Source of the DNA: Aquimarina sp. TRL1
Lineage (GTDB): Bacteria > Bacteroidota > Bacteroidia > Flavobacteriales > Flavobacteriaceae
Assembly: GCF_013365535.1 (NCBI RefSeq)
Contig: NZ_CP053590.1
Coordinates: forward strand, 288,001 to 352,000
DNA length: 64,000 nucleotides
Direction of reading: 5' to 3'
Shown here one piece after another: positions 45,201 through 53,869 of this stretch; the first letter of the stretch is position 1, and each line of letters starts with the position of its first letter. The position numbers were made by a program, and so were the translations under genes. The notes beneath the pieces were generated by a model that had not been told where the DNA came from, did no database searches, and saw only the letters and a program-made list of their open reading frames with translations.

Positions 45201-45695
45201 AACAGACTAACAGGAGCTACCTGGAAAGCAGATATTGCTATTGATAATTTTGCTTTAAAAAGTGCCAGAACAACAGGAAATATCTGTGATGGTATTCAGA
45301 CATATGTAAACGGTCGGACATACCAGATTGGTGACAAAGTAATTCACCAAAACACTCTTTTCCAACGTGATAACACAGTTGCTTCCGGATGGAGAAGAAT
45401 AGGAAATTGCCCAACCTCAATGGCATACAGTACGAAAGAAAGTAACTCATCAACAGTGTATCCCCCTGTATACAATGCTCTAATTATCGAGCCAAATCCA
45501 ATAAAGGGGAACACATTGAACACCTTGTTTGTTCCTTCAAAGGATGCGACATACCGCATCATAGAATTACAAGGAAAAATTGTTCTACAAGGAGATTTTA
45601 GTCAGGAAATAGATGTAACTCCACTTCCTAAAGGGGTCTATATTCTTAAAGTTCTTTCTGACAAAAAAGAGTATACACAACGTTTTATCAAATAA
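42237..45695 (+). CDS. Giant T9SS-secreted beta-propeller protein with FnIII, MAM and CBM-like modules
   Basis: 1152 aa. Signal peptide (cleavage near ISQAQ, residue ~19); a spacer (about 20-110); a BNR/sortilin (VPS10)-type beta-propeller with many Asp-box turns (STDRGANW, STDGGVSW, TTNAGTNW, STNSGESF, STDKGINW), about 115-738; FnIII (about 742-832); a MAM domain (about 836-1012, YNQGFENSFGSW, GPSSAHQGNYYIYVEAS); a CBM5/12-like module (about 1014-1058); and a T9SS C-terminal sorting domain (about 1078-1152, PKGVYILKV). Exported and probably cell-surface or released. The substrate is not evident; propellers of this type occur in glycoside-binding and peptidase-like proteins. Confidence 0.93.
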   Translation: MKKTLIALIGLTCGISQAQFNPDAPWVNQGNKAKSGKTMEFQEVSQAFDSYWKNKDHTKKGSGYKPFMRWREYWKHALLPDGTVPTPQFFWNAWEQRKKMTATTKNASAATWTPMGPFDHNQTGSWAPGQGRVNVAIVDPNNPSTFYVGAPGGGIWKSTDRGANWTPLSDKLPQIGVSGIAIDPNNSKVIYISTGDDDSSDNYSIGVLKSTDGGVSWNKTGLTFTSSRASSNDIYIDPNNSNTLWVATDTGVYKTTNAGTNWTKTLNGNIKDIKLKPGNSKVIYAVTSSNFYKSTDGGNTFSQKQSGLPSRSGRLVIDITPANPEYVYVLSAKTGFTFQGLYKSTNSGESFTKTQETQNIFEGDQAWYDLALGVSDKNPDIVFVGCINIWKSTNGGNRFTKINNWSSPRQATYTHADIHFLRYYNGKLFCGSDGGVYLSENDGSSFNSLTKGLQISQFYRISVAQNSSADRLVGGLQDNGGYALNGTEWNNHHGGDGMDCAVSGNNSDTYYSFTQYGGTLHITTNRGVTQRQVARGPERGNWITPLVSDKNGVLYAGYSKFYKVSNNSFQKVSNFNFGGKIDHIELDPNNANNMYAARGRNLYKSTDKGINWSSIHTFQTNISSVEVHNDNSNIIYVSTSGSGNGGVFKSTNQGTNFSNIAGGLPGEAKLVVRHQKGTENIYLGTYLGVYYKSGNNNWVNYSSNLPTISVRDLEVNLKDQVLIAATYGRGVWKVPLAGASGGDTQAPTTPTALVTSNISSTSLTLSWNAATDNVGVTGYDVYQGSTIVTSVSGNSATITGLTPNTSYQFRVRAKDAAGNQSALSDAVSATTSGTGGDQCTAAVQTFPYNQGFENSFGSWKQSKHDHIDWTLKNGNTPSDNTGPSSAHQGNYYIYVEASNTNGINGNPNKRAILTSPCFDLTNLAQATVSFNYHMYGDNDMGSIALEASKDNGANWVSLWSQTGNKGNNWLSASIDLSAYSGGTVQLRFNRLTGATWKADIAIDNFALKSARTTGNICDGIQTYVNGRTYQIGDKVIHQNTLFQRDNTVASGWRRIGNCPTSMAYSTKESNSSTVYPPVYNALIIEPNPIKGNTLNTLFVPSKDATYRIIELQGKIVLQGDFSQEIDVTPLPKGVYILKVLSDKKEYTQRFIK

Positions 45696-45729
45696 TCAAT
45701 CACTAAACGAGGTATATGTATTAATTGTA

Positions 45730-45765
45730 AAACCCTGAGAAATCGATTTTGATTTCTCAGGGTTT
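45730..45765. terminator. Bidirectional terminator
   Basis: AAACCCTGAGAAATC / GATTTCTCAGGGTTT, 15-bp stem with a 6-nt loop between convergent genes. Confidence 0.85.
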
Positions 45766-45799
45766 CTTATCTTATAATATCGTTGAAATTCAACAGGAA

Positions 45800-46414
45800 T
45801 CAGAATTTAAAACCGCAAGCTAGTTGAAAAACAGCATTTCTCATTTCATGAGTCATATCATCATAACTGGTAGAAAGGCCTAAATAATACCTTACCTCTC
45901 CAAAAAAACCTTGAGGCATTTGATATCCGATACCGACTGTTGTTCCTAAATCCAATAAGGGAGTTACCCCCGAGATGTGTTGTGTTACACGTTCTTTGGC
46001 TCCGTCACGAAATATTTCTTTCTCTGAATTTCCTGTCAATAATATCCCGACCTGAGGCCCTACTTGTATGCTCGTCCCCTTAAACACATAATATTTAAAC
46101 AACAGAGGGACATTCAGATAATCCAGCTGCAATCTATGCGATGTCATTCCTTCTGCGGTTATTCGCTCTATAGTTGCTCCTTGAGGAGAATATACAATCT
46201 CAGGCTGAAAAGCCAATACTTCGGTCAAGGGCACTTCTAATAATACCCCGAAATGAAGTGTTGCTCTATGAGCTACTTGTTCCTCTCGTTTTTTGGTTAC
46301 GAAAGAAAAGTTTTCTCCTACTTTAATCCCAAAACGTGGAGTATATTCCTGAGCATACATCATCATAGCGATAAAATAAAAAAGGGCTGCTACTTGCTTA
46401 CGTACTACTTTCAT
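45800..46414 (-). CDS. Outer-membrane beta-barrel (PorT-like) protein
   Basis: 204 aa from the ATG at 46412-46414, chosen because it gives a signal peptide (MKVVRKQVAALFYFIAMMMYAQ); an upstream in-frame start would bury it. The mature part is a repeat of amphipathic strands (RFGIKVGENFSFV, VLAFQPEIVYSPQGA, LDYLNVPLLFKYYV, IQVGPQVGILLTG, GVTPLLDLGTTVGIGYQM) ending ACGFKF, the pattern of OMP_b-brl_2 barrels. Single gene divergent from the RidA gene. Function unknown. Confidence 0.87.
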   Translation of the reverse strand: MKVVRKQVAALFYFIAMMMYAQEYTPRFGIKVGENFSFVTKKREEQVAHRATLHFGVLLEVPLTEVLAFQPEIVYSPQGATIERITAEGMTSHRLQLDYLNVPLLFKYYVFKGTSIQVGPQVGILLTGNSEKEIFRDGAKERVTQHISGVTPLLDLGTTVGIGYQMPQGFFGEVRYYLGLSTSYDDMTHEMRNAVFQLACGFKF

Positions 46415-46599
46415 TACAGTATAAAAAAAGGGTTCATCTATATGTCGAGAAAAAAGAGCGTTACCCTTTTTTTTCTCTAGAGTATAACATGATTTTATAT
46501 AAAAAAGTTTTTTTATTAGTTTACATTGAACATGTAAGTATTCATTTACCAAAACAAGAGTCCCTTATAAATAAGCATAAAAACAGTACGAAAAAAATA

Positions 46600-47058
46600 A
46601 TGACAGCACAGGATAATCTCAAAAAAATTGGAAAAGAACTACCAGATACACCCTCTCCCGGAGGAAGTTATGAATCTGTCAATATCAGGGGAAATATTGC
46701 TTATATAGCAATTCAATTTCCTATCTGGAACAAAGAATATACCTATCAAGGACGATTAGGAGAAGAGCTTTCTACTGAAGAAGGGTATAAAGCTATGGAA
46801 ATGTGTGCCTTGAATGTACTATCGCAAGTAAAACAAAAAATTGGTTTTGATAAGCTTATAGGTCTTAATCATATAGATGCTTATTTCCAATCCGGAAAAA
46901 ATTGGGATGAATCGCCTGAAGTAGTCAATGGCGCTTCTGATCTTTTTGTAAAAGTGTTAGAAGAAAAAGGGAAACACTCCCGAGCAATTTTTGGTGTTGA
47001 AAAATTGCCCAAAAATTTTAGTGTTGGATTGACAGCATCATTTACAATCCATATATAA
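46600..47058 (+). CDS. RidA/YjgF-family enamine-imine deaminase-like protein
   Basis: 152 aa from the ATG at 46600 (MTAQDNLKKIGKELP). The fold signature is the RidA family: NIRGNIAYIAIQFP, GRLGEELSTEEGYKAMEMC, LNVLSQVKQKIGFDKLIGLN and the C-terminal RAIFGVEKLPKNFSVGL, which places the catalytic-site Arg and the Val-Pro-type loop. RidA proteins hydrolyse reactive 2-aminoacrylate-like imines in the cytoplasm. The closest pattern is the XALL/RutC-like subgroup of ~150 aa. Single gene. Confidence 0.9.
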   Translation: MTAQDNLKKIGKELPDTPSPGGSYESVNIRGNIAYIAIQFPIWNKEYTYQGRLGEELSTEEGYKAMEMCALNVLSQVKQKIGFDKLIGLNHIDAYFQSGKNWDESPEVVNGASDLFVKVLEEKGKHSRAIFGVEKLPKNFSVGLTASFTIHI

Positions 47059-47079
47059 TCAGCACAATAGCCCCCATAA

Positions 47080-47111
47080 AAAAGCCTTCTCATAATACAG
47101 AGAAGGCTTTT
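47080..47111. terminator. Bidirectional terminator
   Basis: AAAAGCCTTCTC / GAGAAGGCTTTT, 12-bp stem between convergent genes. Confidence 0.85.
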
Positions 47112-47131
47112 CGTATTATTTAATCACTTTA

Positions 47132-47863
47132 TCAAGCTTCCTGTAGGCTATGTTTCTTTTCTATAGCTCTGTCCACACTATTAGATGGGGATTTAATTAA
47201 CAGACTGCTCATACTGGTGAAAGCGTTGAACTTTTTAAGCCAGGTAGCTCCATTTGCTCCCCATCCTGTATCCAGACTAAAGTCTAAAGTACGAGAATTA
47301 TTCGGCGCCCCGGTAAGATCTATCAATGCCCCTGAAGACATTGCTCTTGTAATTACAGTTGCTGTTTCTACAATATTAGTAGAAAAAATCAGTGCAATTG
47401 TAGTTATTGGTGTAATAGACCTTGCAGAACCACTCCCTAAAATAGGGAACGCACATAAGATATTAGGCGTATTTTCTACAACCTGACTAATTCCTACTGT
47501 AAATTGCTGCGATGCTTTATTCAAAAAAGATATTGCCCCTTTCGGTCCACTACTCGACCCGTTTAAATTTCCTGCCGAGTCAATTGTTATTAAATCGTTT
47601 AAGTCTGCATTTATCGTATTACTAGCTGTGATGGTAACACTTTCTGAAACTTGTGAAGTAGAGTTATACCCTTGAAACTGCTCCTCCCAATGAATTACTG
47701 TATTCGTTAATAACTTATCCTTTTCTAATTTAAACCAAACTGTAGGTTCTCCTGAACCAGAAGCTTCTACTGACTTGAATCCATATAATGAATACCCTTG
47801 CGATTTTAGTGCAGCTACGGTCTCTGCACTCATTTGTATTGTGGTACTAAACTTTGTTGCCAT
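47132..47863 (-). CDS. Leaderless protein of unknown family
   Basis: 243 aa, no signal peptide or lipobox. The N-terminus MATKFSTTIQMSAETVAALK is followed by a beta-rich region (SLYGFKSVEASGSGEPTVWF, TVIHWEEQFQGYNSTSQVSE), a Ser/Thr/Asn-rich middle with ISQVVENTPNILCAFPILGS, and TLDFSLDTGWGANGATWLKK, a Trp/Gly loop near the end. The fold looks like a compact beta-sandwich, and related sequences occur scattered in bacteria, but I cannot name the family. Export without a signal (by a contractile system or on release) would be unusual. It sits alone between the RidA gene and a regulator. Confidence 0.6.
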   Translation of the reverse strand: MATKFSTTIQMSAETVAALKSQGYSLYGFKSVEASGSGEPTVWFKLEKDKLLTNTVIHWEEQFQGYNSTSQVSESVTITASNTINADLNDLITIDSAGNLNGSSSGPKGAISFLNKASQQFTVGISQVVENTPNILCAFPILGSGSARSITPITTIALIFSTNIVETATVITRAMSSGALIDLTGAPNNSRTLDFSLDTGWGANGATWLKKFNAFTSMSSLLIKSPSNSVDRAIEKKHSLQEA

Positions 47864-48333
47864 TATTTTTCAAATTTTATTGTTCTGTTATATTTAGACT
47901 GCTATGGCTAAATAACACATAAGAGCCCCAGACCCTCTGGAGACTTTTTAAGCTATTTGACAGGGATAAAAAATAGTTTAGTAATCAAAAGGAATTAAAA
48001 GTAGCTACTCAATGAAATATTTCATTTTTTTTAATTACGAAGTTAAATTTAGAAAAATATTTTGTTACTACAGACCAGAAAAACCACAAAAAATAAAAAT
48101 TAAAAACCTAAAAATCAACAACTTAAACAACAAACCATAAAATAAGATTTATGGTTATATCATGTACTTTTTCTGTTGATTTTACAAACAACCTGCTACA
48201 TTACGAACATACTTAAAGAGCTTAACGATTAATCCAAAAAAGCACGAATAAAAGTAAACTCCCCTGTAGACATATAAGGTATTAATAAGGGAATTAATAT
48301 ATTTCTAAACCATCATCGGTTAGAAAATAATAT
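47864..48333. other. 470-bp AT-rich intergenic region
   Basis: No ORF and no clear hairpin. It contains long A-rich runs around 48080-48130. Confidence 0.5.
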
Positions 48334-49200
48334 TTAAAGCACCTCCAGTTTATAACCTACCCCATGAATATTTATAATATTCACAGAAGGGTCATCCTGT
48401 AATTTTTTTCGAAGGCGGGAAATAAAAGCATCCAGGCTTCTCCCAACAATGACCCCTTGATCTTCCCATACTTCTTTTACCAATACCTCTCTTTTAATCG
48501 TTTCATTTTGATGCTGACTAAACAACTGCATTAGCTCACGTTCTTTAGTCGTTAATGAAATGCGCCTTCCTTCCTTTTCTAAAAAGTTTTTATCCGGATA
48601 AAACGAGTACTTCCCTATTCGTATTTGTTCTGAAGCCTCATTATTTTTCCTGTTTTTTTTCTTAGCTACATATAAAAAACCAATTCCTGCAATACTGATC
48701 AAACAAAGAGAAGCCCATACAAGTACATTGTCCCCCCCTAAAACAGCTGTTTCTTCTATAAACAATATCCGAATTCTATAACAATTATACGGAAGTCTCC
48801 TTCCCAGACATGGAATAATGCTTTCCTCTTGCGACATCATTACCCGATAACTATACGAAACTTCTTTGTTACTACAATTGATTACTTCTACGATATAACG
48901 CTCTGGTAATTCTAATTTTTCAAAACTATGACGAATATTCGCCACCAGGGTATCAGGAACAATGGATATGTCTGCCTCAAAAGACAATTCATAGGTATGT
49001 TCATTAATCTGAATTATCGGACTTATCAATGAAATAGAATCTTTATCCGACAAGAGTAACTGATTCCCTACATCTCTTAATGCTACTTTTACTATTTCAG
49101 AAAAATATAATGGTTCTTTTGATCGCGCCATATACATACTTGTAAAAAAAACTAGTATGCCTCCCATAAATAGTATACGATATATAAGTTTCGATTTCAC
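48334..49200 (-). CDS. ToxR-like membrane-anchored winged-helix regulator
   Basis: About 288 aa from a GTG at 49198-49200; an ATG at 49165-49167 would trim the first helix and a GTG at 49251 would extend it. It begins with a membrane segment (IYRILFMGGILVFFTSMYMA), has a ~115-residue extracytoplasmic domain (about 35-150, two Cys in EVINCSNK and IPCLGRR), a second membrane helix (VWASLCLISIAGIGFLYVA) and a cytoplasmic OmpR-type winged helix (ISLTTKERELMQLF, REVLVKEVWEDQ, GRSLDAFISRLRKKL, IHGVGYKLEVL). It would read a periplasmic signal and act on DNA directly, like ToxR/CadC. It is divergent from a YceI gene (116 bp), which is a likely target. Confidence 0.82.
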   Translation of the reverse strand: MKSKLIYRILFMGGILVFFTSMYMARSKEPLYFSEIVKVALRDVGNQLLLSDKDSISLISPIIQINEHTYELSFEADISIVPDTLVANIRHSFEKLELPERYIVEVINCSNKEVSYSYRVMMSQEESIIPCLGRRLPYNCYRIRILFIEETAVLGGDNVLVWASLCLISIAGIGFLYVAKKKNRKNNEASEQIRIGKYSFYPDKNFLEKEGRRISLTTKERELMQLFSQHQNETIKREVLVKEVWEDQGVIVGRSLDAFISRLRKKLQDDPSVNIINIHGVGYKLEVL

Positions 49201-49315
49201 AAAATACTTTGTAAACAAGTTAATACGGGTAAAATTTACAATTTTTTGCACTTCTTTTACATTTTTTTTTCACCTTCCAACAACTCCTCTTTTAGCTTTA
49301 CAAAAAACATATATC

Positions 49316-49888
49316 ATGAAAAACACAATAATTGTATTCGTTCTTTTTTATAGTTCTTTATCCTCTTTTGCTCAGCAAAAACTTTTTATTGATGCTTCTC
49401 AAAGTACCCTTCACTGGTCCGCCACAGATGATCATCATAGAGGGAAACATAATGGAAAAATCTCATTTCAAAAAGGTCATGTAATAAAAAAAGATACACA
49501 GATTACTGAAGGCATGTTCGAAGTTGATTTATATTCAAAACTACAATCTTATACCTATGACAGTAAAACATGCATTCCTTTTTTTTCCAGGGCTTCTTTT
49601 GATATAAAAAAACACCCCGGAGCAATTTTACATATCCTTCACACAGCGTATACCGGTCCTTCTTCTTTTTCCTCTACTGGATATTTAACTATTAATGGCA
49701 TACGGCAGCCCATCACCTTTTTATCAACCATTAAAAAAAAGGAGCTTTATGAGGTGATCACATCAAATTTGGTCATTGATCCTATGCTATGGAGTACTCA
49801 GAAGGTACCTCACCTTATCTCAGCATTATCATTCCCAAAATTGATAGAAATCTCCTTACAAATAACTGTAATCCCTGATGGATGTTAA
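49316..49888 (+). CDS. YceI-family exported lipid-binding-like protein
   Basis: 190 aa from the ATG at 49316, which gives a signal peptide (IIVFVLFYSSLSSFAQ); an earlier in-frame start is rejected. The mature part has the YceI/lipocalin-like fold strands: SQSTLHWSATDDHHRGKHNG (with the W-x-A-T and H-rich turn), KISFQKGHVI, GMFEVDL, FSRASFDIKKHPGAI and YLTINGIRQPITF. YceI proteins bind isoprenoid or lipid-like ligands in the periplasm. It is divergent from the ToxR-like regulator. Single gene with a terminator at 49899-49930. Confidence 0.88.
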   Translation: MKNTIIVFVLFYSSLSSFAQQKLFIDASQSTLHWSATDDHHRGKHNGKISFQKGHVIKKDTQITEGMFEVDLYSKLQSYTYDSKTCIPFFSRASFDIKKHPGAILHILHTAYTGPSSFSSTGYLTINGIRQPITFLSTIKKKELYEVITSNLVIDPMLWSTQKVPHLISALSFPKLIEISLQITVIPDGC

Positions 49889-49898
49889 AAGAAATAGA

Positions 49899-49930
49899 AA
49901 AAGAGTGTCTAAAAAGCCAGACACTCTTTT
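49899..49930. terminator. Bidirectional terminator
   Basis: AAAAGAGTGTCT / AGACACTCTTTT, 12-bp stem with an 8-nt loop, between the YceI and alkylsulfatase genes. Confidence 0.85.
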
Positions 49931-49940
49931 ATAAAATTAT

Positions 49941-51944
49941 TTAAGGTTCTACAATATGAAACCAAAATGTAAAGGTATCAAGCTTAGAAATAAAAGACAT
50001 AAATGCCTCTTCATTTCCTGTTAGAATAACATCTCCGTTCCTTATCAACTCCTCAAAAGTTGTTTCTTTCATTACAATTCTATTTAAGTCTGCTCTCTTC
50101 ATAGTTACAGTTGTAGTCACATCTTCTGTTATTAATGCCCCTATACGAGGAGTTACAACGCCATTCTGAACAATCAAAGAAACCTTTTCATTAACATCAA
50201 TCAGGTTAACATTAAAATTATAATCAAAGTCAACTGCTTCCTGATCTGTCCCTATAAACCCCATTGCTAGATAATTAAAGAACAACTCATTAGTCATCCC
50301 ACTAACCATATCTGGACTTGCAGTATTAGGAGTATCCCATTCTTTTACTCCATGACGTAATTCTTTAGCCCCTGACAAGTAGAAGTTTCTCCACGGACCT
50401 GACTCTGCCATATACCCTAACTGTTCATAAGTATCTGCCAATAACCTTCTAGCACTTTGATTATCAGGATCTGAAAACACCAAATGATTTACTACTTCGG
50501 CTACCCATCTGTAATCCCCTTCATCAAAAGATACTTTCGCTTTTTTTATCAAAGAATCAGCTCCTCCCATAAAAGCTACATATCGTTCTCCTACATCAGA
50601 AGGAGGTAATTTATGAAGGTTCGCTGGGTTCCCATCAAACCATCCAAAATACAATTGATACTGTGCCCTGACATCATGACTAACAGATCCATAGTATCCT
50701 CTATTATAAAACTGCTTATCTAATGAGTCTGGCAGATGTAACATTTCTGAGATCTCTAACGGGGTATATCCCTGATTAGCCAACCGTAACGTTTGATCAT
50801 GTATATAACGATATAAATCTCTTTGGTTCTCCCATAGTTTATAAATTTCTTCATTCCCCCAAGTGGGCCAGTGATGTGAACCAAAAGAATATTTTACATC
50901 TTTTCCCCATTTATAAATTGCTCTATCGATATATTGACTCCACTTTTGTCCATTTCTCACTTTAGCCCCTCTCAAAGTATATAAATTATGTAACGTGTGA
51001 TTGATGTCTTCTGATTGACAGAAAGCTTTTAACTCTTCAAAATAAAACATCATTTCTGCAGGAGCTTCTGATTCTGGGGTATAAATAAACTCAACTGTCA
51101 GTCCATCAATTGTATCTTTTACTCCTTCTACTGCATTAATAATTTCTGTACCATTTAATATTCCTGAAATACCTGTTGAAGTTGTTTGCCCTAAACCTGT
51201 ACCTAAAGTTCCTTTTATATCCTTATAAAGGACATTCCCATACATATATGAAGCTCTTCTTCCCATTGCATTGCCACCCATCACGTTTTCACTTACCGCT
51301 TCTTCAAAAAAATCTTGAGGGACATAAATCGGTATTTTCCCATTGATTGTATCGCTTCCTTTCATCACCCCTCTAATACCTCCAAAATGATCTATGTGGC
51401 TATGGGTAATAATAACAGCTTTTACGGGCAAACTATCTACTTTTTCATTAGCAAGTTGCAACCCTGCTCTTGCTGTTTCTTCTGACAATAAAGGGTCTAT
51501 AATAATCCATCCTGTTTTCCCTTTTACTAATGTCATGTTTGCCAAGTCAAATCCTCGTATTTGATAGATACTATCTGTCACCTTAAACAATCCGTTAAGA
51601 CTATTTAGTTTACTTTGTCGCCACAAACTGGGATTAGCTGTTCCTGGAGCTTTTCCTTTTATGAAGTCGTATTGTTTCATATTATATACAACATTCCCTG
51701 AATCATTTACAATTTCCCCTGATTCTATCGTTCCCATAAATCCTTTAGTTGCATTTATAGAATCTGTTTTATCGGAAAAATTTAAATAGCTAAGGATTGA
51801 ATCATTAGCAGCAATAGTATATGAAGAAGCCTCTTTCCTATTAATATCAAAAGAGAATTCTGATAAATTATTTTTAGTGTTGCAGCTCAAACATATACTC
51901 ATTATAACGAGTATACAACATTTAAGAATCTTGTGTTTTTTCAT
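49941..51944 (-). CDS. Alkylsulfatase (SdsA1/BDS1-type metallo-beta-lactamase-fold) lipoprotein
   Basis: 667 aa with a lipobox (SICLSC). The MBL domain (about 110-400) has the zinc motif THSHIDHFGG (about 176-185), then SEDINHTLHNLYTLRGAKV and SFGSHHWPTWGNE, matching the SdsA1-type binuclear zinc site. This is followed by a helical dimerisation domain (about 400-540, with SPDNQ-like repeats in LVFSDPDNQSARRLLAD) and a C-terminal SCP2-like domain (about 560-667). Such enzymes hydrolyse linear primary alkyl sulfates (SDS-like) to alcohol and sulfate, and related ones act on marine sulfated lipids. It would be on the outer membrane. Single gene. Confidence 0.93.
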   Translation of the reverse strand: MKKHKILKCCILVIMSICLSCNTKNNLSEFSFDINRKEASSYTIAANDSILSYLNFSDKTDSINATKGFMGTIESGEIVNDSGNVVYNMKQYDFIKGKAPGTANPSLWRQSKLNSLNGLFKVTDSIYQIRGFDLANMTLVKGKTGWIIIDPLLSEETARAGLQLANEKVDSLPVKAVIITHSHIDHFGGIRGVMKGSDTINGKIPIYVPQDFFEEAVSENVMGGNAMGRRASYMYGNVLYKDIKGTLGTGLGQTTSTGISGILNGTEIINAVEGVKDTIDGLTVEFIYTPESEAPAEMMFYFEELKAFCQSEDINHTLHNLYTLRGAKVRNGQKWSQYIDRAIYKWGKDVKYSFGSHHWPTWGNEEIYKLWENQRDLYRYIHDQTLRLANQGYTPLEISEMLHLPDSLDKQFYNRGYYGSVSHDVRAQYQLYFGWFDGNPANLHKLPPSDVGERYVAFMGGADSLIKKAKVSFDEGDYRWVAEVVNHLVFSDPDNQSARRLLADTYEQLGYMAESGPWRNFYLSGAKELRHGVKEWDTPNTASPDMVSGMTNELFFNYLAMGFIGTDQEAVDFDYNFNVNLIDVNEKVSLIVQNGVVTPRIGALITEDVTTTVTMKRADLNRIVMKETTFEELIRNGDVILTGNEEAFMSFISKLDTFTFWFHIVEP

Positions 51945-52816
51945 TAGTTTTTTAGTTAAAATTGGTATAAATAAGTGTTTAAATCACTTGAGTAAGAGGT
52001 AATATATTTTTAGAAAATTTTTCTAAAAGCCCACACAATTAACTAATAAGCAATATTTTTTTATTTTTTTAAGTAGAAAGATTCCGCCAATAACTATATC
52101 ATATTGACATATCCGTATAGAAATCCAGTTACAAATAGAACTCATGTAAAAAGTATCTTTCTCTTACTCCATAAATAGTAAGAGTTGACTTTTTTGAACA
52201 ATTACGTCCTTTTATAACTAAAAGTATTTTAATTAAAAATAAAAAAGCAGTGGAGATATTTTGCCTAATACTTGTTAACTAATGTTAGCTTTTCCAATAA
52301 TAAAAACAGTATAATAGTTTTATTATCACGAATGATCTAAAAATGTAAAGTACATGTTATTTTAAAACAAAGCTCAAATGAGAAAAAAAGAGTTTTTTAT
52401 ATATTTTTTAAACTCTAAAAGGCAATCATTTTTTAAGGCTGTGGTCATTATTATTAATTAGTTGGTTAATAATTAAAACGCTAAAGTACCTATTAATCCG
52501 GTGTCTAACAAAAGAGATAGCACAAGTTTTTTCCTACAAAAAACCAGAAAGTCAAAACGTTAATTCTAGTTATTAAACACTAATTACTTTTATAGGACAA
52601 CTTTATCTTTTATTACGAACTAACATACCTTAAGCACATTTTGGTCCTAATAGTAAATAAATGGTTCTAGTGCAATAAATTTCAAACAACTAGTCTTCTG
52701 TGATATAATAATCTAGAGAGTCGTATATAAATTATTATAGAACAGTGTCAGGGTTCCTTTCTTTAGCTATAAAATTCAATCACAATTCATTAATATATTA
52801 CCAACCATTTCTCTTA
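51945..52816. other. 872-bp AT-rich gap
   Basis: No ORF of interest. A weak AATAATAAAA/TTTTATTAT hairpin is at about 52297-52326; otherwise low complexity. No remnants were recognised on either strand. Confidence 0.5.
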
Positions 52817-53857
52817 TTAAAAATGAATTCCTAATTCGAAGGCAATACCATAGTCGAATGTATATACTTTAGAAGTTTGTACTCTTTGAAAGGCGCCAAT
52901 ACCAATTACAAGCCCCATATCTTTCCACGGAATTAACTTTACCCCTTGCTGCGTACGCACCCCCATTAAAAAACTTCCCTTTCGTTTACTTTCCTTTCTT
53001 TTTAATAATTCTATCCCTACTGGAAATTGCGCCCCTAACACTCCGTAAATCCCTGGAAACATTTTTACATACCCATGAAAACCAGGACTAAACACATAGG
53101 TATCGACATCGACATACCCCTTTCTTTCTTTTATGTTATTTATAGGTTTAGATTGCCCATATGACATCACAAAAGGGATTATAAACTCTTTATCATTATC
53201 TGAAAATCCGATATAACTAACTTCCCACCCCTGATAATATTTACTATATCGACGGGTATAGGTAAACAGATCATACCACCTTCCTAAGCGACTCATCACT
53301 GCTACATTTGAAAAAATCGCTGTTTTTTCTCCGTTTTTATGTGAGGTAAACTGTCTGATACAATACTCCAATGCTGCTCTAATTCTCTTCTCCTGGGTCT
53401 TAATAGCTTCTTCTTCTTTTCCTAAAGGGAAAATTTCTTCTTCATAATGTCGAAGATTATACACTTCTTTTAATCCCTTATCATCCCTTTCTTCTAAAAA
53501 AGACAGCTGTATCAACACTCTCGCTTTCAATGCTGAGGGAGAAATCTGTGCCTGTTGTACAGCTAACTTTTCAATCACAATACTGATTTCCTTGGTATTT
53601 GGAATATCTGGTAATGATACTACCAAGAAATCACGAATTGCTTTTGCTGCATCCGGAGCCAAGCGAAAGCTTCTTTTCTGATACATTACATCTTTAAACC
53701 TTCCTAAATATTTTTCTTGTCGTTTGTCTATGACCTCCTTTATATGAAAAGTCTGAGGTGTTCCCCACTGAATGGGAACCATTTGTAAAACAACATCTTC
53801 CTGAGCGACTGTTTGTATTACAAAAAACAGAAACACTCCTAATTGCATCCATCTCAT
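52817..53857 (-). CDS. Exported protein of unknown function
   Basis: 346 aa with a signal peptide (LGVFLFFVIQTVAQ). The mature part begins with strands VVLQMVPIQWGTPQTFHIKE, then RLAPDAAKAIRDFLVVSLP, KEISIVIEKLAVQQ and a later half with barrel-like strands (VDVDTYVFSPGFHGYVKMF, GVLGAQFPVGIELLKRK, LVIGIGAFQRVQ) ending IAFELGIHF. An outer-membrane barrel C-terminal half joined to a soluble N-terminal half is a reasonable guess. It is co-oriented and 13 bp from the next gene (53870-54277), so they form a pair. Not recognised. Confidence 0.7.
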   Translation of the reverse strand: MRWMQLGVFLFFVIQTVAQEDVVLQMVPIQWGTPQTFHIKEVIDKRQEKYLGRFKDVMYQKRSFRLAPDAAKAIRDFLVVSLPDIPNTKEISIVIEKLAVQQAQISPSALKARVLIQLSFLEERDDKGLKEVYNLRHYEEEIFPLGKEEEAIKTQEKRIRAALEYCIRQFTSHKNGEKTAIFSNVAVMSRLGRWYDLFTYTRRYSKYYQGWEVSYIGFSDNDKEFIIPFVMSYGQSKPINNIKERKGYVDVDTYVFSPGFHGYVKMFPGIYGVLGAQFPVGIELLKRKESKRKGSFLMGVRTQQGVKLIPWKDMGLVIGIGAFQRVQTSKVYTFDYGIAFELGIHF

Positions 53858-53869
53858 AACAAACTCTAC

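Noticed and set aside
46489..46599. Longer start for the RidA gene
   Set aside because: The extension is basic and not part of the RidA fold; ATG 46600 gives the family's usual length.
49157..49315. N-terminal extension of the YceI gene
   Set aside because: It would overlap the divergent regulator gene and place the signal peptide inside the protein; ATG 49316 is better.
52297..52326. AT-only hairpin as a terminator
   Set aside because: Stem is only A/T pairs and no gene ends nearby.
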